Assembly (NCBI GenBank): GCA_030063045.1
Contig: JAQSEB010000023.1
Location: 3,720,001-3,784,000, forward strand
From: Pratylenchus scribneri
Taxonomy: Eukaryota > Nematoda > Chromadorea > Rhabditida > Pratylenchidae
Reading direction: 5' to 3'
Length of the DNA stretch: 64,000 bases
The translations under genes were made by a program, and so were the position numbers. Under the pieces are notes generated by a model that had not been told where the DNA came from, did not search any database, and worked only from the letters and a program-made list of their open reading frames with translations. Below, piece after piece: positions 33,517-43,152 of this stretch; position 1 is the stretch's first letter; each line of letters starts with the position of its first letter.

Positions 33517-33988
33517 TTGATATTATAGGAATGTATTATTCTTTCGAAAATACCCGAGCTTAATTTATAGATAGGGAAGACAGGAGACTGATTCAACTTG
33601 AGCTTTGAAAAATAGAAGTCAGAACAAAAATTAGAATTTCAGAAACCCTATAAAAACAAATAAATAATGTATGTAACTAATAACAACCCAATCAATTGGA
33701 ATTTATTTGTGTTGTTTCTATTTTCCTTCAAATCAAAAATCATTAAATTAAAATTAAAAATACTCTGAAAATTAAAAAATATAAACCAATCCAATCAATC
33801 AATACAATAGTACTTTAGCTATGAAAAGATCGATAATCGATATCGATCGATAATAATACATCATCTTCACTTTTTTTTGAACTTTCCTTTCTGTGAAAAA
33901 GCGAGATTCATACCGAATTACGATTACGAGATAATTTGTGATATGAAATCGATCAATAATTTGTTCATATCGTTTTAACTAAATCATT
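33517..33988. other. Divergent intergenic spacer between the two MITEs
   Basis: About 470 AT-rich bases between the GAS41 and TRMT10C-like genes. The only notable sequence is a run of ATCGAT palindromes (GATCGATAATCGATATCGAT, about 33828-33852). No genes. Confidence 0.4.
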
Positions 33989-33996
33989 ATCCGTGA

Positions 33997-34307
33997 CATA
34001 GCTCGGCAAGGGGGGGGGGGGACCTTCCCCCCCCCCCCCCCCCCCCCACAACACAGCACTCAGGGGATTTACCGGGCGGGAACCACGCACTAAGCAGGGG
34101 GAGGAAGGAAAAAATTGAAAAATTTTTCGCTGCGCGGCCATTTTTAGGTCAAATTTTGCCCTGCGGGGTTGTTTTTGGCTCTAAATTTTCGCCTACGGCG
34201 CAAAAAATCCGAAATAGGAACTAAGCATGAAAAATTAGGGTGGACCTCGCCCACCACCAACCACGCAGCCACCCATGATGTCCCCCCCCCCCCCTTGCTG
34301 AGCTATG
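33997..34307. mobile_element. hAT-like MITE (311 bp) with 8-bp TSD ATCCGTGA and terminal G/C tracts
   Basis: The ends are CATAGCTCGGCAAGGGGGG (33997) and the inverted CCCCCCTTGCTGAGCTATG (to 34307). ATCCGTGA flanks both sides (33989-33996 and 34308-34315). The interior contains G12, C21 and C13 tracts. It shares 25 identical bases with the other MITE (33191-33215 = 34121-34145). It ends 53 bases before the ATG of the TRMT10C-like gene. Confidence 0.88.
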
Positions 34308-34359
34308 ATCCGTGACTCTCACGAGTCATAATCTCATTTATAAGCAATACCTAGATCAG

Positions 34360-37300
34360 ATGCAATTACGTTTGGATTCACTTCCCTACCGGTTTTTTTG
34401 GCATCTTAAAAGAATTTTGCACTTCAAAAATGCCGGACCATATCCAATCAAATGGGGTAAGGCATATTAATTCAATTAAAAATGCAAAATAAAATTTTTT
34501 AGTCAAATCCTGTCGACAATTCCAACCTCCACCAAATTTTCAACAAACATTGGATTTGAAAAGCAACAAAAATTTTGAAACACTAATCAAGGAATTGGAG
34601 GTTGGTTTTTTTTCTAAATTTCTGTGAAATTTTTAATCAAATATTTTATAGATTTTGACTCAAATTTCAGCATATTTGCCTCAAACATTAACAGAAAAAG
34701 GTTTTGAAAATTACTCGAATTTGAAATGTCCATCGCTTTTAGATTGGCATAAACTTTGTCAGCTCGAAACGTCCAAAGAACGCTTTGAATATTTGATTTT
34801 TCTGAACAAACGAGGAAAACGTCGAGCCGCTGAAAAACAAAAAGAAGAGAGCAGAAAGGAATTGGCAGAACAACGAAGAGTGAAATTGGCAGAGGAAAGG
34901 GCCGAAATGGAAGAGCAACCACAAAAATTCCTACTTCAAACCGGAAATGCCGAAATTGGTGAAATATTTTTCTTGGAAATTAATTTTATTGATATTTTAG
35001 AAAGAAAGCATCACCAACTTTCCGGTCAGCGATGTTTGCATGCCTTTCAACTAATTGATGAAGTGTGGTTTGATTTTAATAGAAATAGTAAAAATTTAAT
35101 TGGATTTATTAAAGTACCCACGGCTGGTTGTGGATTGCCGTTGGTTGGCATTGCATTCGGACCGTGGAATGAATTTGGCGGCAAAACAGCTAAATTGTTT
35201 ACTGGCAATCAATCGAGAAAGAGAACAACCGTGGCCGGTGGTTTTGGCCAATTTTTTGGAGGAAAATCAAAAATTGGAGGAGCTCAAAGAAAGGTGAAGA
35301 GACAAAAAAAGAAACATTTAATTTTAAATTTGTCAGGCATTTGAAAATACTTTCAAGTGAAAATACCTTTGTGGCTGATTTGACTGCCAAATCCTATTTG
35401 GATTTATATCCTGAGCTTCGAGCCAACCACAAAATTGTTTACCTCAGTCCACATTCAAAAGAACCACTTGAGGTTTTCTTTTCAGTCATTTATTCCATAT
35501 TAAATTGATTTTTAGACAATAGAGGCCGGCACCTGTTATGTGATTGGTGGCATTGTGGACCGAATAAAAGAGCCGGCAATCCCCTCAAAAGCATCATTGC
35601 TCACCGCCGAAGAAGAACAATTGCCATGCAAAAAATTGCCAATCAGTCTTGAGTGAGCTGCTTTTTTTATTATATTTATTCCTTCTACTTTTTTTAGAAT
35701 GTTAAAAGGCGGCAATTCATTGCTCACTTTGGACCAAGTTATGTGCATTTTGCAAGAAAAATTCGATTCCCAAAACGAAAATTGGCAATCAATAATTGAA
35801 AGGCATTTACCAAAACGTAAAATGACAGCCCGGACCGATAAGAATTTGGGAATGCAGCAAAAATATGCAAATATTGCAATTCGGAATCGGGAGATTTTGT
35901 GCATTTTGGAGGAGGAAATAGCGAAACAGGAAATTGATCAAATTCCTTTCCCGACATTTGCATCATTTGGGCAATTTTTACAACAAATTCGACCCACCCA
36001 TCAAATCCAACGAAGGAATTTTTGTAAGTTTATGGTCGAATTTACATTCATTTATCGCATTTTCAGCCACTTCACCCACCGAAGAAGGCCCAAATGAACG
36101 ACAAATTCGCCTAAGACAACAAATTGAAGAAGCAATCCAAAGAGAAGATTGGACCATTCGAAGGCAGCCCACCCGCCCAAAATCGGCATTGAGCCGTAAA
36201 CAAAGAGAGCAACAATATTGGGAACAAATGAACACACATATATACCCTGTACTTGGACTGAAAGTTTCGAAAAGGGAGGAGAAAATGAGACAAATTGCCG
36301 TTGCCATTTGGATTCTCATTGATTTGTTGTTTTTATTCCAAATTTGGAGGCTGGAAGGACAGGTAAAGGAGATTTTAATGCAGATAAATTAATCGGAGCG
36401 CCACAGTGCGCCTATCCACGATTCGCCTATCCCATCATTCGCCTATCCCACGATTCGCCTATTGGGGGAAAACCCACGATTAGCCTATTGGAGGGAAAGG
36501 ACACGATTCGCCTATTCGGGGAAAACCCACGATTCGCCTATTGGGGGAAAACCCACGATTAGCCTATTGGAGGGAAAGGACACGATTCGCCTATTCGGAG
36601 AAAACCCACGATTCGCCTATTGGGGGCAAAAACACGATTCGCCTATTCCCGGATATAAGGGGATTAAGGTGGATTTGAGGAGATTAAACCGGATTAAGGC
36701 CTGGAATCGATGGGAAATGGCCCGAAGAGGTCGGGAAAGTTGGCAGAGGGTCTTTAGAGTGCGCGGGAAATACCTGGATATAGGGTGATTAAGGTTGATA
36801 TAGTGGGATTAAGCCCCGAAATAGATTGGAAATAGTCAAAAGGTCCAGTGGAAGGTTGAGGAAGTGCCTGAGAGTGCGCGGGATATATCCGGATATAGGG
36901 GGATTAATCCGGCTTAATCCCCTTATATATCCACCTTAATCCCCCTATATCCGATATATCCCGCTCACCACTAGACAGCCCACGTGCCTTCGGCAGGCTT
37001 ACCAATTACTTCCTACCTATTTCCCACCTTAATCCCATCATTTTGGCCCTTAATCCCCCAAATCCACCTTAATCCCCCTTTATCCGGATATATCCCGCGC
37101 ACTCATAGGGCCTTCCCAGATCATCCATTGGCCGTCCGGGCCTTTTCCCATCGATTCCAGGCCTTAATCCGGCTTAATCCCCCCAAATCCACCTTAATCC
37201 CCTTATATCCTGGAATAGGCGAACCATGTTTTTGCCCCCAATAGGCGAATCGTGTTTTTGCCCCCAATAGGCGAATCGTGTCCTTTCCCCCAATAGGCAA

Positions 37301-37594
37301 ATAGTGGGATAGGCAAAAAGTGGGATAGGTAAATCGTGGAATTTCCCCCAATAGGCGAATCGTGTGATAGGCGAATGATGGGATAGGCGAATCGTGGATA
37401 GGCGCATGGTGGGGTTACCAAATTAATAAACAAAAATTCAGAAAAACATCAATGCAGAGGAAAAAGAAGAAAAATTGACAACGCTATTGGCCTATTTCTT
37501 CATCTATAACATCATCGCAATTTTGGTAATTCGACGTATGACTCTAATAAAGCTGAAAGAACAGATGGATAAGGGAAAAATAAGTGGAAAATAA
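34360..37594 (+). CDS. TRMT10C/MRPP1-like tRNA (guanine/adenine-9) methyltransferase with C-terminal membrane segments
   Basis: The ATG at 34360, not the one at 34430, joins in frame across intron 1 and gives an Arg-rich, acid-poor N-terminus (MQLRLDSLPYRFFWHLKR) like a mitochondrial presequence. A helical Lys/Glu-rich linker leads to the SPOUT methyltransferase core: RLVVDCRWLALHSDRGMNL, INREREQPWPVV, KIVYLSPHSKEPLE, GTCYVIGGIVDR and LLTLDQVMCIL. In mammals MRPP1 is a subunit of protein-only mitochondrial RNase P. After the core the frame continues across two introns into about 150 residues with two hydrophobic segments (AVAIWILIDLLFLFQIW; LLAYFFIYNIIAILVI). This tail is unexpected for the family and could be a separate operon gene. 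The last intron (36363-37439) contains a fold-back element. Confidence 0.78.
36394..37419. mobile_element. Fold-back element (1026 bp) with 8-bp TSD AAATTAAT in a TRMT10C-like intron
   Basis: AAATTAAT flanks both ends (36386-36393 and 37420-37427). The arms are long inverted arrays of GCCTATCCACGATTCGCC / ACGATTCGCCTATTGGGGG units (36405-36645 versus 37207-37412). The centre is a second inverted structure of GGATTAAGGTGGAT / ATCCACCTTAATCC blocks related to the core of 3135-4398. No transposase. The arms translate openly in several frames, but this is repeat structure, not a gene. Confidence 0.85.
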
Positions 37595-37911
37595 TAGCTC
37601 AATATTTTTGTTTTTTGTTAAATTTTAATTTTTATGTCAAATAAATAAACTTTTTATCTATTAATTACTAATGAAATTCTTTCTATATCCTCCTTTATAA
37701 TTTTTAAACATAAATTTTGGATTCAATTGGATGTAACTTTTGGCTCTTCTATTAATCACTTTCAATACATTCTATTCAAATATTTCTTTATCAAAAGAAA
37801 TCAATGTTTAGGAAAACTATGAACAAATAATTTATAAAAAAAATAGGAAAAGGGAAAATAGAAATAATGCTCATCACCATTTTTCTTTATTTTCTTCTCC
37901 ATTGTTCAATT
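37595..37911. other. Convergent 3' intergenic region
   Basis: 317 AT-rich bases between the ends of the TRMT10C-like (+) and NADAR (-) genes. It contains AATAAA-like signals for the plus-strand gene (37640-37650). No other feature seen. Confidence 0.5.
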
Positions 37912-40900
37912 TCAATCTTCATCGCTGAGGATTTCGCCCTCACTCAATTCCGACTCATCCACAACACGTTTGGGTTTTTTCACTGGTGGTGGTGCCGTGG
38001 GAGCAGCCGGCGTTACTGCTGAAGAAGAAGATGGCCTTTGTTGTGAACCTTAAAAATTAATTGGTTAAAACAAAAAATTGGCCATAATAAATTACCGCCA
38101 GTTCCTCTTCCACTTGAAGAAGTTTGTTGTTGAGATCTGCTGGATTGATGATGCGGCGACCGATGCCGGGGTGGTGGCGGTGTTCGGGTCCGTCGTCGAC
38201 TTTGATAGGAAGGTGGTGATCTGGACGAACGGTCATAAGGGCCGCCAAAATGACCGCCGCCACGGCGACCATTGCCTCTCCTGCCTGGACCTGTTCTTTC
38301 AAAACGACTGGGTGGTGCACGGCGATCTGCCAAAATAGAAAATTTAGTTCAAATTAGGCCAAAAATATTTAAGGCTAACCAGAATAAGGTGGTGGTTCAC
38401 CGCCTCTTCTTCCACCACTCCCGTAGGTGGGTTGAGTGGTTGATAGTTGGGGAGGAAGTGGACCTCGGCCATGGGGCGGCGAAATGAAATGAGGTGGCGG
38501 TGGAAGATGCATTTGTTGTTGAAGAGGATGATGACCCTGCGTTGGGCCAATATTTGCGCTATTGCCGCCAAATTCAGGGAATAATGAAGGAATTTTGCCG
38601 GCACCGCCGCCCATTTGAACAATTTGTGGTTGTTGTGGTGGTGCGCCAACACTCATTAGAGGAGGCCTATAAATCAGTGGAATTAATTAAATAAATTTCT
38701 AGAAATTATTTGAAAATGGCTTTCAAAAATTTTGATTAATTTAAGATGTTATTTTTAATCTCAACCCAAATTTACTGTCCCCATCCCAATCATGAACCTG
38801 CTAAAATCATCGCCTCCTCCTCCTCCGCTGCCCATTGTCGGTGGTGCATTGGATCGTTGTGAAGATGGTGGCGGTGAAAGTCGTCTGCCCGAGGAAATTG
38901 CAGCCGCCTGAGTCCATTCCGCGGCTGTTGCTGTGCTTCCCGTTGAAGTTTGTTGCTGAAGAGGAGGTGGATTTGAGGTGGAAGAATCGGATGGTTGAGA
39001 TTGTTGCTGGGTTGAAGAAGGAATTCCCTGCGAATTTGGCACATTGCTGCCAGATTGTCTTTCCAATTGGATCTGCAAATTAGCAATTTATTTTACTCAA
39101 AATATCGAAATAACATTTTCAAATTGACTCTCTATCCACTAAATAAACCTGATGATGAAATTTTGTGGAAAATTTTTCCTATTCGGACTGTCCTATTAGA
39201 ATGGATGGATTAGGATTAACTGTTTTGTCCTGTTCTTTAATTTGTGGTGGCCCTCCTCTTCCTGGCGGTGGTGATGGTCCCATCCGAATTGATTGAAGCA
39301 CCAAATCTTGTACCAAATTAGCGGTCATTGATTTCTCCCTATTCTGTCCTCTCTGATTTGGTACCAAAATGAATTTGTATTGATTTTGAGATGGAATTGT
39401 TTGGACTGGGGATTGATCTGCCCAAATTTTTATTTGGTTTGGCCCAGGAATGTGCACTTGATGCTGGTGGTTCATCAAATCCTGATCCCTTCTTTTTGAC
39501 CATTGACTCACTGCATTTATATTTTCTCGATTCCGTTCCAGCGCTCGGCGAAGTTCCTGCAATCGATTGCTGTCCCGACTGCGCAAAGCAATTTGCCTTT
39601 GCATATCGTCCATTTCGGCCAACTTTTGGCGAAATTGATTGGCCATCTATAAAATTTTATCAGAGTAAAATTCTAATTTAATTGTATTTTTATGTTATGA
39701 TTTTGTAAACTATTTTTTCCGGCCCAATTTCCTATCACCTTGATGTAAACGGATCTGAGCATTTCGGGTGCCATTTCATCAAGACCGGTGGTCGAATCCA
39801 CTGCGGCATTTTTATTGTGTCCATTTTCTAATATTTGTTGATGTTCTGATGTTTGATCCACAAAAAGTCGTTCGAAAATTCCACCAATTTGATTCTCATC
39901 TCTCGAAATTAGCAATGGAGCCTTTAAATTTTTTTTAAATTAATTTGTAATTTTTTTATGATGAACTTGTTTCTTTGAAAGTGCCGCCTTCTCCCAATTT
40001 TCGGCCAATGTTTCGTTGGTCCCATTCTCCAATTGTTTTTTTGACATCAACAAATATGGATCTGCGAGGGAAATTAAAATTGATTGAATTTAAAATAAAT
40101 TCCTTACTGGCCCAAATTGCCGTAAAATTGTTCTCATCGAGCACATCAAATGGGGCAGTGGCCACATAATTTTCCATGGGTGATTCGGAGCCCAGAATTG
40201 CATCCACACTTAAATTCAAATTTATTAAAATTTCCACCAAAAAACATTAACCTTTGTCCAATCTCCGGTAATTGATGTGGAAAAACACCGGCCAAAATGA
40301 ATTCCCGCCTCAATTCCATCAGCAAAAAACCAAGTCGATTGCCACCAAAATATGGCGGACGAAGCGCCATTGGCCGGAGACAAATGTCCATTAGCTGAAA
40401 ATTTTATAGTTTATTAAATCCAAATATTTTTCTCATTAATTCTGTTTGGTGATAATATTAAAATTCACTAAAAATTAATTTTACCTGTTTACTATCCTGA
40501 TGAACATGCGACAGCCAAAGTCGCAAATCCCTTTCGCGCATTCCAATGTTCAATTCGGCTTCGGGTGCCGAAAAACGAGCACAGCTTACTAATAGTGCGT
40601 CCTTTAATTAATCGATAATTAATTAAATAATTTTATTTGTCTATTTATAAACCTGTGTATCCAATAAAACACGCATGAGTGCAGGATTTTGATCGAATTG
40701 AAACTTCATTGCCTCCTTCAGCGAAACTTGACGCTCTTCCATATACCTAAATAAATGGATAATAATTAAAAATAAAAATATAATTCATTTTTTAACCATT
40801 GCTGAATTTTCTCCAATGGCAATTGCATTTGATGGCAAATGACTGTGTGAAGCCGTTCCCAACATTCGGGAGCATCATTCGGTTCCATTATCCATTTCGT

Positions 40901-42844
40901 GTCTGGGCCTTTGATGTTGAAAAATCTAAAAGTATTTAAATTAAATATTTCGCAAATATTTCACTCACTTAATTGCCATTTGGGCGGTCATATGTGCAGC
41001 GGATTGGAATGTTGTGGTTTCGTTTATGCGAATTTCACTTGGATAAAATGGATGCAAAACTGATTCGGGACTAAAGCAAATCATGTGATTTGAGACGGAT
41101 GAACGCAAAACACTGGAGGAAAGCGGTTCAATCAAAGGCATCCTTTTTAAAAATTATATTTTAATTTTTTGGTCAATTCATTTTGAATACCTGTGAGTGG
41201 ATGTGCTGGCCAATTTTGCGCGTAATTGCATTAGACCAAGGCCAACTCGATTGTTGCCCAAATGTGCCAGAGAGCCAGGCAATTTCATTCGTTCGCATTG
41301 CCAATCAATCAATAATTGTGGTGTGACATATTTTTTGGTCAATAAATGTTGGAATTCGAACTCATCCGTTCCGCATGACCATTTTGGGTCGGCTTCTGCT
41401 TTCGTTGAAAGAGAAGAATTAAGTCAAAAATTTTTCCTTATTTTTATATTTTTTTTAAATTATAATTTTTAATGTCACAAAAATATGTTTTATTTTTATT
41501 ATCAAGAAAAATAAACCTGGATTAGTTTCCAATAAAATGGCGTGCCCGGTGCTCAACAGTAATTTTTGTAAATATTCATTTTTGGTTATTTTTGCTTTCA
41601 TTGCCGATTGTCGCCAGCGATCCAGCCGAGTCGATTTGTGTTCCACCTCATTTGTGTCAAGTTGAAGTTGGATAAATAAACGTTTTGCCAATTTTGCAAC
41701 ATCCACAGGTTTGACCGTTGTCCGAATTTTCATTACTTCCTCTTCGGATAGGCGCAATGCTTCGAAAAGTCGTTGATAGGCATAATGTTCAACAGAACCT
41801 TTGGAATTAATTAATAAAATTTAGCAAAATTTATTCATATTTTACTGACGATAAATGCATCCTTTTAGCTCAAAAATGATGGCATAATAATTGCTGAGTG
41901 GTTGGAATGGACCCTGAAGGGCAATAACAAAATCGGACACTGAAATTTGCATCGGCTTTTCCTCTTGTTGTTGATCCGTTCCAGCAAATCCATCAACCTT
42001 CAATTCCGTTGTCGACAGCCATTTTGCCTTCTCTTTTTCCCTGCAAATTATTTTTGTAATTTATTTAATTAAAAAAAACAAACCTAAGTTCATAACGAAG
42101 CCACATGAGGAAAAAGCCCAATTGATTTTGGCCCAATTCTTTGGGTCTTTGCCGCTCTTCATGCATCCAAGCACTAATTCGTTCGGCATTTGCCATTCGG
42201 CGACGAGCAAATTGCACAAATGCATCATCGTCCATCCCAATGCCCAATTCGGCATCGCGGCGATCGCAAACAATCAATAATGAATCACCCGTTTCCATAA
42301 GAGTTTGACGAAAACCTTCAAAAATTGGTTAAACATCAATTTTGTCAGTAAATAATTTTAATTACGTTTATCTTGTTCCGCTCGCAAACGAAGTCCCATC
42401 ATTGTGTAAGACTGCCGGCTCACAGTCAAATAATGCGAAAGTGAATTCATATCTTTTGATTCGAATTATATTAAAAAATAATTATTAAATTACCATGGCC
42501 AGATGGCATATTCTCCTGCAAAAGTTGCCTTGCCTTTTTCGACACATTGACACTGGATGTAGCCAAAAGTGTGAGAATATGGATCTATAAAATTAATTTA
42601 ATGAATAAAAAGGAAAATAAATTACTTCGTCAAGCCCAAGTTGAGTCAGAATTTGTGAATGCGCATAATGGTCTGCACTTGGATAGCTAAAAATGTAAAT
42701 TTAAATAGGTAATTATAACAATTAATAGAACCGTTTTCCTCCCTCATTGATGGGAAAATTAAATGCTGAATGGAGAATGTCGGTCTCATTGCCAACCAAC
42801 ATAATTCTTCCTTCTTCCATTGTTGCCGGTGCTGCGACCACCAT
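37912..42844 (-). CDS. Multi-NADAR-domain protein with RG/proline/glutamine-rich tail
   Basis: About 20 minus-strand exons. Three successive NADAR-like units can be read. Unit 1 (42844-42070): SADHYAHSQIL, ETGDSLLIVCDRRDAELGIGM, GQNQLGFFLMWLRYEL. Unit 2 (42010-41200): GPFQPLSNYYA, SVEHYAYQRLF, STGHAILLETNP, GNNRVGLGLMQLR. Unit 3 (41140-40250): SAAHMTAQMAI, DTQDALLVSC, AELNIGM, GGNRLGFLLMELR. A helical linker (MANQFRQKLAEMDDMQRQ) leads to a long disordered tail rich in Gln, Pro and Ser. RGG/RS-like parts (GRRGNGRRGGGHFGG) and a PVKKPKRVVDESELS nuclear signal end it. Bacterial NADAR enzymes hydrolyse N-glycosidic bonds, including ADP-ribosyl-guanine and riboflavin intermediates. The substrate here is unknown. 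Unit 3 has lost the Glu of the (S/T)xEH motif. Confidence 0.75.
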
Positions 42845-43152
42845 TTTTATTTACTGATTGATATGTGCCTTCTTTATTAAATTAATTATTAAAAAATCAT
42901 ATGAATTATGTTAAATATAAGTTTAAAACATATGAGCAAAAATGTAACATTGCTTCTGGTTTAAAATTTATGCGAGAAAAATTAAATAAATTACTAATAA
43001 AAACAACATTTATTTAGGCGATTAATCAGCCAATCCTTTTCGTTCGTTTTATTCACAATTCACAACCAATTAAATAAAAAACACCGAAAATTAATAGAAT
43101 ATAAAAAAAGGCTTTAACGAGTCCAATAAAATTTTATTTTTTTTTCTGATTT
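42845..43152. other. Spacer between USO1 and the NADAR gene
   Basis: 308 AT-rich bases. On the minus strand CAATCAG about 14 bases before the ATG could be a trans-splice acceptor. No gene. Confidence 0.4.

Noticed and set aside
34655..35344. Single 229-codon reading of the TRMT10C-like region
   Set aside because: It reads through small introns (about 34961-35001 and 35059-35113); splicing gives the methyltransferase sequence in another frame.
36344..37433. Several frames repeating FAYWG / DSPIGG
   Set aside because: They translate the arms of the fold-back element within an intron, in both strands and several frames.
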